Positions 14,471-23,164 of a stretch of 29,441 nt of DNA are shown here, in pieces; the stretch's first letter is position 1, and every line of letters begins with the position of its first letter. The DNA lies in the NCBI GenBank assembly GCA_964638875.1, contig CAZXBL010000008.1:1-29441 (forward strand). The letters run 5' to 3'. The notes beneath the pieces are model-generated. The model saw only the letters and a list, made by a program, of their open reading frames with translations. It ran no database searches and had not been told where the DNA came from. Origin of the DNA: JALRHH01 sp964638875. Its GTDB lineage: Bacteria > Patescibacteriota > Saccharimonadia > Saccharimonadales > JALRHH01. A program made the position numbers and the translations under genes.

Positions 14471-16855
14471 CTACTTCTCTTCCTCGTTTGGCTTGCCTTG
14501 GCGTCTGGTGACCTGGGTGTAAATTTGGGCTAGCTCACGAACTGGCAACGACCTAGTAGTCCGGGCTCGAATGGTGTGTTCCCGGATTAATGGATCGTTC
14601 TCTGCCGCAACATGGCTAATTGTTACATCAGGAGTATTCTTGAAAGTTGCAGGAATTGAACCAAGTTCGGCGCCTACTATTTCAGAGAACAACCGCTGGG
14701 CAGTCGCATCAGGGTGGTAGCCTTTAGCGAAGCTTGCTGGCTGCCCATTATCAGTAGACACCACCGGTACTGATACATCCGCCTGATCATACGGAATTTC
14801 AATGCCTGTTATTGTGCCAGCAGCGGTCTCAGCATAGTGTTCCAACGCACTGTGGCTAGAATAGCCGGTTGCTTTACGCCCCACTATGGTCACATTATCA
14901 GCATGCACTAGCCGTGGATCATGCTCGTCTACCCGATCAGAAAATGTAACCATATTGCCGTTTCTATCTGGTTTCGAGTAAGTGATGTCGAACTGAACTG
15001 GGTCTCTCGCTTTCTGCGCCAGAGTCCTTGATACTGGTAAAGAGCGAAGTGCCTTATGTAGTCTACCGATGCGAACAGCCCATGGTTGAGGACCCATAAC
15101 ATAGGCGTTTGGCTTGCCGGGCACACGTGCAGACTGAACCGTAACATCTGCATCTGTGTCGTCAGTACCATGGCCACCTACCTCGTGTGCAATCGTCCAT
15201 GATGGACCATAAAAGTCCTTGAACATGTCTTCAAGCTCAGCTGGATCCCAAGTTGATGGCATATGTAGTTCAACCATATCGAGTGCTGGGGTGTAAGTGC
15301 CAAGAATGCTGCCTGGACTTTGTTTGCGACCGCCCAGGCCGAGCCTTTTCGGGTTTCTGTGCTCCGTACGAGCGTCCTCTGACATATATACAAATATGCC
15401 ACTAATTCGGTCTGCTACTTTGCCGTCCTGTAGGCTTGCAAACTTTTCGAGCAAGCCACTAAATTCATCGATTGTTTCTTGTGCGGGTGACTTTTTGACA
15501 AACATAATACGTAGAGATTTTTTGTCCACATCGCTCTCACCGTCTTTTTGCTGTCTTGAGTCAACGTGCCAATCTGCACGCAAAACATCAGCAATTTTTC
15601 CATCACGCATCAAGTGTTCGTATTTTGGCATGTAGGCCCAAGGATGTTTCACGAACTGTTTGTCCTGGATGGCCTCCTCACGGATATATTCCCAAGCAAA
15701 ATCGGGTTTCTCAACAAGTAGCTGTGGCTTAAAGATTGGCCTGCCTGGACGAATCTTGAATTGTTTGATCGGCTTCATAACATCACGAATTCTGCGAAGA
15801 CGTGGTATTGGCGGAATTGGTATAAGCAGTGGATCATAATCACGGTTTGGATCCTTGGGTGGGTTGTCATCTTCCGTAATGAAGGATGGTTCATAGGAAG
15901 TTGTGATTGTTTCTTTGCCCGGCATATCGACACTTGCGGTCAAGGTTACACCTCGCTTATCCGTAAACAGGTTGTTTACTAGCTCTTCGACTTTAGGTGA
16001 TTGTTCATCGGCATTTACACTGTTAATAAGATCAATGATGCTGTCTTCACCTGTAAAACCCGCTTGTTCCGCAGTCTGCAGCGCCAAACGCTTCTCTGCT
16101 GGCTTCAATACGCTCTGATTCACAACTGATTGAATTTTGTAACCTGGGAGTTGGTCGAGGAGTGCTGTTTTATAAGCAGCAGCTCGTTCATCCGCAAAAT
16201 CTTGGCTTGGCGGCTCCATACGCCCAATACTGTCATTTGTACCATAATCGTCAGAGGAACGGCCCACTACTGTCACATCTATAACTTTGCCACCTTTGTT
16301 AACTTTTACGATAATTGCCTTTTTAAATCGATTGATTGCCGCTTGGTCTAGCTCAGCACTTCCGGGAAGATTATCCGCATCGGCATCAACGCTAATGTTT
16401 TTTATGGGGCCGACCTGGGTGGTCTCGGTAGGTTCTATAGTCAGCTTTGTATCAAGCGGGTCAAATAGCCGATAGAGTTCGTGGGAAACTACTTTGGCCT
16501 CGTCAATAAGATCCAGCACTGCAGGTTTCGCGACACTGGCGCCAGTAATTGCAACCATTCCCGTTAGGGCTACTGTCGGGGAGATAAGCCATCCGTCGCG
16601 CTCGAAACGCGTACCCATACGCCAATCCACCACTTCGCGGGTGATACCTGGCATTGTCTTGCCAGTTTCTACTAAAATAGGACGAATAGTCATGCCGGGA
16701 TCAGGGTTTAGCCTATCAATGAGGAACTGCTCCATGTTGTCTTGTGACTGATAATCTGGGACATCGGTTCCTGGGATAGGATAAACATTCTCTACCAGCC
16801 CCGCTGGATCTCTCTCCATCGGTCGTAAAATATGTTCGGGATTATTTTGCGGCAT
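14471..16855 (-). CDS. Large zincin-like protein with OmpA-like segment
   Basis: This 794-residue protein is of no family that I can name. The HExxH zinc motif is HEVGGH at residues 557-562, followed by GTDD. About 115 residues later SALEHYAETAAG offers Glu672 or Glu676 as a third ligand, the arrangement of gluzincins such as anthrax lethal factor-like peptidases. Residues about 180-250 (KVIDVTVVGRSSDDYG, then DFADERAAAYKTALLDQL) resemble an OmpA-like peptidoglycan-binding domain. Residues 90-112 are weakly hydrophobic, and 340-380 form a Pro/Arg/Lys-rich linker. No classical signal peptide is seen. It is the first gene of a two-gene unit with the 2H-like gene. It may be an envelope protease or a toxin-like effector; both are inference. 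Confidence 0.6.
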   Translation of the reverse strand: MPQNNPEHILRPMERDPAGLVENVYPIPGTDVPDYQSQDNMEQFLIDRLNPDPGMTIRPILVETGKTMPGITREVVDWRMGTRFERDGWLISPTVALTGMVAITGASVAKPAVLDLIDEAKVVSHELYRLFDPLDTKLTIEPTETTQVGPIKNISVDADADNLPGSAELDQAAINRFKKAIIVKVNKGGKVIDVTVVGRSSDDYGTNDSIGRMEPPSQDFADERAAAYKTALLDQLPGYKIQSVVNQSVLKPAEKRLALQTAEQAGFTGEDSIIDLINSVNADEQSPKVEELVNNLFTDKRGVTLTASVDMPGKETITTSYEPSFITEDDNPPKDPNRDYDPLLIPIPPIPRLRRIRDVMKPIKQFKIRPGRPIFKPQLLVEKPDFAWEYIREEAIQDKQFVKHPWAYMPKYEHLMRDGKIADVLRADWHVDSRQQKDGESDVDKKSLRIMFVKKSPAQETIDEFSGLLEKFASLQDGKVADRISGIFVYMSEDARTEHRNPKRLGLGGRKQSPGSILGTYTPALDMVELHMPSTWDPAELEDMFKDFYGPSWTIAHEVGGHGTDDTDADVTVQSARVPGKPNAYVMGPQPWAVRIGRLHKALRSLPVSRTLAQKARDPVQFDITYSKPDRNGNMVTFSDRVDEHDPRLVHADNVTIVGRKATGYSSHSALEHYAETAAGTITGIEIPYDQADVSVPVVSTDNGQPASFAKGYHPDATAQRLFSEIVGAELGSIPATFKNTPDVTISHVAAENDPLIREHTIRARTTRSLPVRELAQIYTQVTRRQGKPNEEEK

Positions 16856-16988
16856 TTATATACTCTTCCTCAAATTGAATGACATTATACAATAATTTTT
16901 ACTTATTAACAATATTTAGTTATAGAATTATCTGTAGTAAAGCCTTCCAGCATACAACACGGTAAGTTTTTATTCAAGCGACTAGCCC

Positions 16989-17017
16989 TTGCTAATTTAC
17001 AACAGGGGTGGTAGAAT
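16989..17017 (+). promoter_or_regulatory. Sigma-70-like promoter of rpmE
   Basis: TTGCTA (16989-16994), a 17-base spacer and TAGAAT (17012-17017) lie upstream of rpmE. Transcription would begin near 17024 with a leader of about 70 bases. The remaining part of the divergent gap, 16856-16988, is AT-rich and shows no gene. Confidence 0.7.
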
Positions 17018-17092
17018 CTATGGGTTATATATAAATGTCGCCTGCAGTATGGCTCGCTGCTAACCGACAAACTTAAAGAAGCCAGGATATAT

Positions 17093-17428
17093 ATGAAAAA
17101 AGATATTCATCACAAGGACTACCGCCCCGTAGTCTTCCAGGACCTGAATGATGGAACTACTTTCCTCACCCGTTCGGTTGTAGCAACCGACGAGAAAATC
17201 ACACTTGATGGCGTTGAGTACCCCCTCGTTAAGGTGCACATCAGCAGCGCCACTCACCCGTTCTTTACTGGCCAAGAGAAGCTCGTTGACATCGAAGGTC
17301 GCGTTGACAAGTTCAAGGCTCGCCAAGAAGCAGCTAAAGCTCGCTCTGATGCGATGAAGAAGGCAGCCAGCAAAACACGTGTTAAGGCTGACAAGACCGA
17401 AGAAACTACAAAGCTCGGCTCTAAGTAA
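17093..17428 (+). CDS. rpmE2: 50S ribosomal protein L31 type B with Lys-rich tail
   Basis: The protein has 111 residues. Residues 1-72 are L31 of the type that lacks zinc-binding cysteines (KDIHHKDYRPVVFQDLNDGT, then EYPLVKVHISSATHPFFTGQ). Residues 73-111 form an extra tail rich in Lys and Ala (FKARQEAAKARSDAMKKAAS and on), longer than in the usual 80-90-residue protein. Such tails are common in ribosomal proteins of reduced bacteria and may contact rRNA. AGGA lies shortly before the ATG. It has its own promoter and a strong terminator, so it is a single-gene transcript in front of prfA. Confidence 0.93.
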   Translation: MKKDIHHKDYRPVVFQDLNDGTTFLTRSVVATDEKITLDGVEYPLVKVHISSATHPFFTGQEKLVDIEGRVDKFKARQEAAKARSDAMKKAASKTRVKADKTEETTKLGSK

Positions 17429-17443
17429 CTACGTTTACTATAA

Positions 17444-17477
17444 AACCACCCGTCGGCATGATGGGTGGTTTTTCTTT
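17444..17477 (+). terminator. Rho-independent terminator of rpmE
   Basis: AACCACCC (17444-17451) pairs exactly with GGGTGGTT (17463-17470) and the stem is followed by TTTCTTT. It lies 15 bases after the rpmE stop and 24 bases before the prfA start. Confidence 0.85.
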
Positions 17478-17500
17478 ATAAGATATACTGAGGAAGAACC

Positions 17501-18562
17501 ATGGAAGCTAAAGAAGCAGCATTACGATCTGAATATGAGGAGTTGCAGCAGCGCCTGCAAGACCCTGCTGTTTTTAGCACGCCTGAATACCCTAAATTAG
17601 CCAAGCGCCAGAGCAAGCTGGAAGCCACAATTGCCCTCTTTGACGAGCGTAAGGTTCTTGTGAATAACCTCCGTGAAGCTCAAGATCTGTCTGGTGGTAA
17701 TGATGAGCTCGCGGAGCTGGCGAAACAAGAAATTCTTGAAATAGAACAACAACTTTTAGTTGTCGAGTCACAGTTAGTTGAAGAACTCACACCCAAAGAT
17801 CCGAATGACGAAAAAGATATCGTGATGGAGATCCGAGCCGCAGCTGGTGGGGATGAATCCGCAATTTTTGGTGGCGAATTGTACCGTATGTACATTCGCT
17901 GGGCGGAAGCACACGGCTATAAAACGGAATTAATTGATGAAAGCCCATCGGATAATGGTGGCTTCAAAGAAATTATATTCGAGGTGCACGGCGAGGATGC
18001 ATTTCGTATGCTCAAGTTTGAAGCAGGTGTTCACCGCGTCCAACGTGTACCAGCTACTGAATCACAAGGGCGTATTCACACCAGCACGGTGACAGTTGCT
18101 GTTATGCCGTTAGCTGAAGAAACTGATATTGAAATCCACACCAATGATCTGCGTATCGATGTATACCGCAGCGGTGGGCATGGCGGTCAGTCAGTTAACA
18201 CAACTGACTCGGCTGTGCGTATTACTCACTTACCTACGGGCCTTGTTGTTACCTGCCAGGATGAAAAATCCCAGATTAAAAACAAGGAAAAAGCCATGGG
18301 TGTACTGCGGTCCCGTCTGCTTGCCCAAAAACTTGAGGCCGAACAAGCCGAGCTATCAGAAGCTCGTAAAAAGCTAATCGGTTCCGGCGACCGCTCCGAA
18401 AAAATCCGTACCTACAACTTTCCACAAGACCGCATCACCGACCACCGGATCGGCTACTCTAGATCCAGCATGCCAGCAGTGCTAGCCGGCGACATCGATG
18501 ATTTAATCGAACAACTACATAACTATGAACGCCAACTCATCAACGACGAACCTCTGGCTTAA
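17501..18562 (+). CDS. prfA: Peptide chain release factor 1
   Basis: This 353-residue protein is RF1, which reads UAA and UAG stops. The peptidyl hydrolysis motif GGQ is at residues 228-230 in YRSGGHGGQSVNTTDSAVRI, and the stop-codon recognition motif PAT is at 184-186 in VQRVPATESQGRIHTS, which marks RF1 rather than RF2. Length is typical. GAGGAAG precedes the ATG. A TATACT at 17484-17489 could be a -10 box giving a very short leader, or transcription may read through from rpmE. It overlaps prmC, whose product methylates the GGQ glutamine. Confidence 0.97.
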   Translation: MEAKEAALRSEYEELQQRLQDPAVFSTPEYPKLAKRQSKLEATIALFDERKVLVNNLREAQDLSGGNDELAELAKQEILEIEQQLLVVESQLVEELTPKDPNDEKDIVMEIRAAAGGDESAIFGGELYRMYIRWAEAHGYKTELIDESPSDNGGFKEIIFEVHGEDAFRMLKFEAGVHRVQRVPATESQGRIHTSTVTVAVMPLAEETDIEIHTNDLRIDVYRSGGHGGQSVNTTDSAVRITHLPTGLVVTCQDEKSQIKNKEKAMGVLRSRLLAQKLEAEQAELSEARKKLIGSGDRSEKIRTYNFPQDRITDHRIGYSRSSMPAVLAGDIDDLIEQLHNYERQLINDEPLA

Positions 18563-19355
18563 GCAAGCCACTGCCCAGTTATTAGAAGCTGGCGTTGAGA
18601 CGGCAAGGCTTGATGCGTTGGTGCTACTTAGTGACGTTACGGGCAAAGATCGTACTCATTTATTGGCCCATCCGGAATTTGAGTTAACAGCTGAACAAGA
18701 AAATTCACTAAAAAACATGATCGTGCGACGAAGTGAGCATGAGCCGCTGGCCTACATTCGTGAGAAATCCGAGTTTTACGGAAAAGAATTCATTGTAAAT
18801 GACCATGTTCTTGTACCCCGCCCTGAGTCAGAAAATATACTAGAGTTACTATCCGAGTATGGTGAGATCCCCGCAATTATTGATATCGGTACAGGTAGCG
18901 GTGCTCTTGCTATTTCTGCGGCACTTGCCCGTCCAAATGCTAATGTCTTCGCAGTTGATATCGATCCGGAATGCCTAAAAGTAGCACAACGAAACGCGAA
19001 AGAACATCGTGTAAAAATTGAGCTTGTTGAAGGAGATTTACTTCGTGGAATTCCAATTGATGAGCTTGCATCACCAATCGCGATATTGGCAAATCTTCCC
19101 TACGTGCCAAATGATTACGATATAAATACTGCCGCCACACATGAACCTAAGCTAGCACTCTTTGGTGGCAATGATGGGCTAGACTTGTATAGAATTATGT
19201 TCGAACAGTTACATGAGTATGACGAACAAGAGATTATAGTATTCACCGAGAGCCTGGAGTCACAACACGCTGCCCTTTTAGGTATCGCGGTTGACCATGG
19301 CTTCGTTCCAGGCAAAACAGCTGGATTGATCCAGACTTTTACTTACGTACCCTAA
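18525..19355 (+). CDS. prmC: Release factor glutamine methyltransferase PrmC
   Basis: The 276-residue enzyme transfers a methyl group from S-adenosylmethionine to the glutamine of the GGQ motif of release factors. The N-terminal helical domain (about 1-95) recognises the release factor, including HLLAHPEFELT and the PLAYIREKSEFYG block. The SAM-binding loop is DIGTGSGALAIS at residues 120-131, and the catalytic motif is NLPY at 190-193, a variant of the usual NPPY. The frame overlaps prfA by 38 bases, so the two are co-translated, as expected for enzyme and substrate. Its stop codon abuts that of htrA on the other strand with no spacer. Confidence 0.95.
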   Translation: MNANSSTTNLWLKQATAQLLEAGVETARLDALVLLSDVTGKDRTHLLAHPEFELTAEQENSLKNMIVRRSEHEPLAYIREKSEFYGKEFIVNDHVLVPRPESENILELLSEYGEIPAIIDIGTGSGALAISAALARPNANVFAVDIDPECLKVAQRNAKEHRVKIELVEGDLLRGIPIDELASPIAILANLPYVPNDYDINTAATHEPKLALFGGNDGLDLYRIMFEQLHEYDEQEIIVFTESLESQHAALLGIAVDHGFVPGKTAGLIQTFTYVP

Positions 19356-20558
19356 TTATTGTTTGAAGGCTTCGAGAGTGACTTTTATGGTCTGTTCTTT
19401 GCCGTCACGGATAACTGTCAATTCAACTTGCTCACCTACTGCTTTACGACTGACAAGTGAAACAAGACTGTTACGCTCATCAATTGTTGTACCGTCGACC
19501 TTAGTTACAATATCCTTTTCCTTCAAACCAGCTTTTTCTGCGGGGCTCCCAGCAATTACTGCTGAGGAGGCTTGGTTTGGAGCAAGGTAGGCACCACGTT
19601 TGGTGCCGAGATTGTATTCATACGCATATTGATCATTTAGTGTCACATAGCGAATGCCCAGATATGGGCGCTCTAGCTTACCGCTCTTTAGCACGCTTTT
19701 GACCAAACCCTGTACGTCATTCATGGGGATTGCAAAACCAACATTTTCGGCACCACCGGCAGCAATCGCGGTATTAATACCGATTACTTCGCCATCGATA
19801 TTGACGAGTGGTCCGCCTGAGTTACCTTCATTAATGGCGGTATCTGTCTGGAACAAATTCTGTAAAGACTCAGACTCATCGCCGTCGCCACTTCCAGCTT
19901 CTAAATTCCTACCATACCCAGATATGATGCCCGACGTTACGGTGTTCTGGAACTGACCGAGCGCGTTACCAATCGCCACCACCTTGTCACCTACCTGTAC
20001 TTTGCTGGAATCACCAAGTTTAGCAGCAGTCAGTTTCTTGCCTTTTGCGTCTTTAATCTTTAAGAAAGCGATGTCGAGTGTATCCGTATCGGCTGTACGC
20101 CCTACTACCTCAACATCATCCAACTGCGTTCCATCGGATAAAGTTACCGAAACATCTGTTGTGCCCGCATCAATTACGTGTCGGTTAGTAACGATGTATC
20201 CACCTTCGCTGATAATGATGCCAGTACCGGCGCTTTGCTGTTCAACGGCACGGCTACGTCCAAAAAAGTCAGTTTGCTGGGCAGAACTGGTGACATCAAT
20301 AGAGACCACACTTGGGCCAACAACCTTTGCAATGTCACTGATAAGTTGGCTTTCATTGCGAACTACCTGCTGGTCCGCCTTTGAGATTACATGATTAGCT
20401 GCATCATTCTCACGAGTATTTGATCCGTACCAACCGCCCAAAAAACCAAACGATAAGCTTGCCAGTAATAAAAACGCAACGCTCAGTGGCTTTGATTTGT
20501 CAGCCACATGTATCTTCTGTATCTTCATATTACCCTCTGTTTTACTGTCCGCATCCAT
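19356..20558 (-). CDS. htrA: HtrA/DegP-like serine protease with PDZ domain
   Basis: The 400-residue protein is a membrane-anchored HtrA protease that degrades misfolded proteins outside the cytoplasmic membrane. A transmembrane segment is at about residues 25-45 (LSVAFLLLASLSFGFLGGWY). The catalytic triad is His127 (VTNRHVIDAG), Asp162 (TDTLDIAFLKI) and Ser247 (NEGNSGGPLVN). One PDZ domain (about 300-395) contains AGSPAEKAGLKEKDIVTKVD. ATG at 20558 has GGGGG nearby; ATG at 20528, preceded by GAGGG, would shorten the protein by ten residues and is nearly as good. It follows the LCP and membrane protein genes on the same strand. Confidence 0.95.
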   Translation of the reverse strand: MDADSKTEGNMKIQKIHVADKSKPLSVAFLLLASLSFGFLGGWYGSNTRENDAANHVISKADQQVVRNESQLISDIAKVVGPSVVSIDVTSSAQQTDFFGRSRAVEQQSAGTGIIISEGGYIVTNRHVIDAGTTDVSVTLSDGTQLDDVEVVGRTADTDTLDIAFLKIKDAKGKKLTAAKLGDSSKVQVGDKVVAIGNALGQFQNTVTSGIISGYGRNLEAGSGDGDESESLQNLFQTDTAINEGNSGGPLVNIDGEVIGINTAIAAGGAENVGFAIPMNDVQGLVKSVLKSGKLERPYLGIRYVTLNDQYAYEYNLGTKRGAYLAPNQASSAVIAGSPAEKAGLKEKDIVTKVDGTTIDERNSLVSLVSRKAVGEQVELTVIRDGKEQTIKVTLEAFKQ

Positions 20559-20600
20559 TAGCCTAACCCCCTTTGCTGAAAAAACACTGAACTTGTATTC

Positions 20601-21350
20601 CTATATTGTTTTGTCACCCCAGTCAGAGAAGACTAGAACAACTAAAACAACTGCAAACATAATAAACATAATCTGCCGACGCACGAGCGGTGCCAAGCGG
20701 TCTTTGTCATCAAGATAATACATCCCTGCCAGTCCAAACCCAAGGACCGTCAATAGCAATGCAGGTTGTGGAAGAACGCCGTAGAAAAGGAGCCAGTGTC
20801 CAAGTAGCCATACCAGCGCAGCGCTAAAGTATGCCCATGTAAATGCGTAGAAATCATTATAGTCGTCCTCGAAGCTAGTAAAGAAGTGTCTGGCAGACAG
20901 ATACGAGATCAGCCATGTAGCCACTACAATACCCAGCGTTGGTGCCGTCGTCCATGTCATATATAGAGCGACCATACCCACAGCCTGGCTAACTAGTGCC
21001 TGTGCAGAGACTGCCATTACTGAAGACCCTGGCTTGACAAATACAAGCCAAACGGCGTAAATGGCAGCAATGCCTAGCTGTACAGCCATGCTAGATGTGT
21101 GACTCATGAAGACTACCGTCGAGACACCGACAATAATATCAACCGCATTCGCGATCAGATTGGTTAGCCAGTAGCGAGGCCGCACAACAAACATACGCCA
21201 TTTGCTGAGCAGTACGACTGCTACTGCCAGTGTGACGAAGTCAATCCGTACAAGTATAAAAATGATCGCCGGGAGGAATGACGTAAGTCCTATGTGGAAG
21301 TAATGGGAAAAGCCTTGTGTCGGCTTTAATTTATTAGTTAGCGCTCTCAT
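20601..21350 (-). CDS. Polytopic membrane protein of unknown function
   Basis: This 249-residue protein consists almost entirely of membrane segments, about seven or eight, for example LTSFLPAIIFILVRIDFV, VDIIVGVSTVVFM, LGIAAIYAVWLVFV, LGIVVATWLISYL and QIMFIMFAVVLVVLVF. Between helices is the conserved-looking acidic stretch FFTSFEDDYNDFYAF. I recognise no family. The ATG lies inside the end of the LCP gene (17-base overlap, with GGGG upstream), so the two are translationally coupled and a role in cell wall polymer handling is plausible, but that rests on context only. Confidence 0.8.
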   Translation of the reverse strand: MRALTNKLKPTQGFSHYFHIGLTSFLPAIIFILVRIDFVTLAVAVVLLSKWRMFVVRPRYWLTNLIANAVDIIVGVSTVVFMSHTSSMAVQLGIAAIYAVWLVFVKPGSSVMAVSAQALVSQAVGMVALYMTWTTAPTLGIVVATWLISYLSARHFFTSFEDDYNDFYAFTWAYFSAALVWLLGHWLLFYGVLPQPALLLTVLGFGLAGMYYLDDKDRLAPLVRRQIMFIMFAVVLVVLVFSDWGDKTI

Positions 21351-22983
21351 TTTGCCCCAGTATTATAACAAACTCTGCACCATTGGGGTTAATCGTACCG
21401 TCTGGGATTGTCGTGACCGCTGTTACCTTGAGACGCTGCTCGAGGTAATGTTGGGTATATTTCTTTTTACCACCTGTTAGATCGACCAGAACTGTTTTTG
21501 AGTAGTTCTTGGTTGGGGCGTTTGCAACAGTTGTAATGTTGTAGCCGAACGATTTTAGTTCATCAGCACGTTTTGCGGCTAGCCCCACGGTGGTTGAACC
21601 ATTAAATACGGCAATTGAGGCATCTTCTTTCTTGAGGTATCCGTCCCGGAGTGTATTGCGGACAAAGTTTTGAATGGCAGTGTAATCGTAAAGGCCGGCT
21701 TTTGGCTGCACGATTGATTGACCGTTATGCATCCCCGTTGCCACTAGTACATTTGGTGGATCGGCGAGCCCAACAGATGTTACTTTACTGGAATCAATGC
21801 CCTTCATAATGTCATAGACACGCAGCACTTCGCCAGTGGACATATTAGAACGAACGTGATCCCCGAACTCGTTGACCAGCTGCGTAAGTTTGGCAGGGTT
21901 CCCGTAGGTACCAGCAGACATTACCTTGTCTTTTAATGCGAGTATTACTGACCGTTGGCGTTCAGCGCGGTCAAAGTCCCCGCGAGCACTTGTGTGGCGA
22001 GAACGGGCATAGAACAGGGCACGCTCGCCGTTAAAGTGGTTCTGCCCCTGTTTCACGTCTAAAATGAACGTTTTACGAGTAATAGGGTTCCATAGTCGTT
22101 CGTAAACCACACCTTCCTTTTTTACATTAATATCAATCCCGCCAACTGTGTTAATCGCTTTTTCAAATGCGTTAAAGTCGACCATTGCGTTGTAGTGAAC
22201 GGGTATCCCGAGTATCTCTTCAATTTCAGACTCAATAGCTGCAAGTCCAGCCTGCTCAGCACGAGTGTTAATATCGCTCGTCTTTTTGCCATTAAGGACT
22301 TTGTATTTAGCGTTGGCGTAAACTGAGTTAATTTTCGACTGTCCACTATCGGTCTTGACCCAGAAATCACGCGGTACACTGAGCATCGCAGCTTCTTTCT
22401 GGACAGGATCAATACTCATAATTAGAAGGGTATCTGTTAAGTCTGCACCCTCGTGCCCTGGACCGCCTTTACCAAGCATTAAGATATTTACACGACCGTC
22501 ACCCTCACCCTTAAGCTTGGTCGGGTCAACATTTGCGTTAAGTGAAGGCGCATTTCCCCCACCCCCAAAAATCTTTTTAGCCTTTAAATATGCATTACCA
22601 AAAAATAGACCTACAAACAAAATACTCACCAAAAAGAGGGCCATAAAGGACCGCAGCACGATTTTTTTCTTGTTGCGGCGCTTTTTCTTTTCGCCTGATG
22701 ATTTTGGTAGATCCAGCTTGATATTCTGATTGAGATTCACACCTCTGGTGCTCGCCATAGAGGTGTTAGGTCGAACTGCTGCAGTTGTAGTTAAAGGGTT
22801 CTGGGCACTTGGCCTGAAACCATCTATGCCTTTAAAATTATCCAAACGAGCAGTCGGTTTAACACCGCCGCTAATTGACCCACGACGCATAGTTTGCCCA
22901 CCCCGTCCTGGTCGGTTAGCAAACCCGTCTACTCCGCCATGTGAGGATTTACGTGGCGTGTTATGTTTCCTAAAATTGTCCAT
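21334..22983 (-). CDS. LytR-CpsA-Psr (LCP) family protein with LytR C-terminal domain
   Basis: The protein has 549 residues. A basic cytoplasmic region of about 105 residues rich in Arg, Gly and Asn is followed by a membrane helix at 108-130 (VLRSFMALFLVSILFVGLFF). The LCP domain (about 160-340) contains VNILMLGKGGPG, LTDTLLIMSIDPVQKEAAML, SVPRDFWV and the Arg-rich FYARSRHTSARGDFDRAERQ. LCP enzymes attach undecaprenyl-linked polymers to peptidoglycan or proteins. The C-terminal LytR_C domain (about 450-545) contains IAVFNGSTTVGLAAKRADEL. The N-terminal extension is much longer than usual. It is the first gene of a unit with a membrane protein and htrA. Confidence 0.93.
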   Translation of the reverse strand: MDNFRKHNTPRKSSHGGVDGFANRPGRGGQTMRRGSISGGVKPTARLDNFKGIDGFRPSAQNPLTTTAAVRPNTSMASTRGVNLNQNIKLDLPKSSGEKKKRRNKKKIVLRSFMALFLVSILFVGLFFGNAYLKAKKIFGGGGNAPSLNANVDPTKLKGEGDGRVNILMLGKGGPGHEGADLTDTLLIMSIDPVQKEAAMLSVPRDFWVKTDSGQSKINSVYANAKYKVLNGKKTSDINTRAEQAGLAAIESEIEEILGIPVHYNAMVDFNAFEKAINTVGGIDINVKKEGVVYERLWNPITRKTFILDVKQGQNHFNGERALFYARSRHTSARGDFDRAERQRSVILALKDKVMSAGTYGNPAKLTQLVNEFGDHVRSNMSTGEVLRVYDIMKGIDSSKVTSVGLADPPNVLVATGMHNGQSIVQPKAGLYDYTAIQNFVRNTLRDGYLKKEDASIAVFNGSTTVGLAAKRADELKSFGYNITTVANAPTKNYSKTVLVDLTGGKKKYTQHYLEQRLKVTAVTTIPDGTINPNGAEFVIILGQNESAN

Positions 22984-22996
22984 ATGCCTAGGCGCT

Positions 22997-23005
22997 AGTA
23001 TAACA
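22997..23005 (-). promoter_or_regulatory. Possible extended -10 promoter of the LCP gene
   Basis: The minus strand reads TGTTATACT here, an extended -10 sequence, 14 bases before the LCP start. The transcript would have a leader of only about seven bases. No clear -35 box is visible. The gap 22984-23164 otherwise holds no gene. Confidence 0.4.
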
Positions 23006-23148
23006 TTTGTTTACGTCATTGTGCTCGGAAAATATAAATAAATTTCTATTTGCCTGCGCTCAACTCGTATAACGTGAAACCGCTCATTGTTGAAGCTTTT
23101 TAGGGCAGTAAAAAGATTTATCTTATGTTCAGATATAGATAATTGCGC

Positions 23149-23154
23149 TATAGT
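23149..23154 (+). promoter_or_regulatory. Possible -10 box of lepB
   Basis: TATAGT lies 11 bases before the lepB ATG, with a weak -35-like TGTTCA 17 bases upstream (23126-23131). The leader would be very short. Tentative. Confidence 0.35.
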
Positions 23155-23164
23155 TAAAGGCTGA

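Noticed and set aside
22049..22058. TGTTTCACGT as a parS site
   Set aside because: Only the left half matches; the right half (CTAAAA) breaks the palindrome, and it lies inside the LCP coding sequence.
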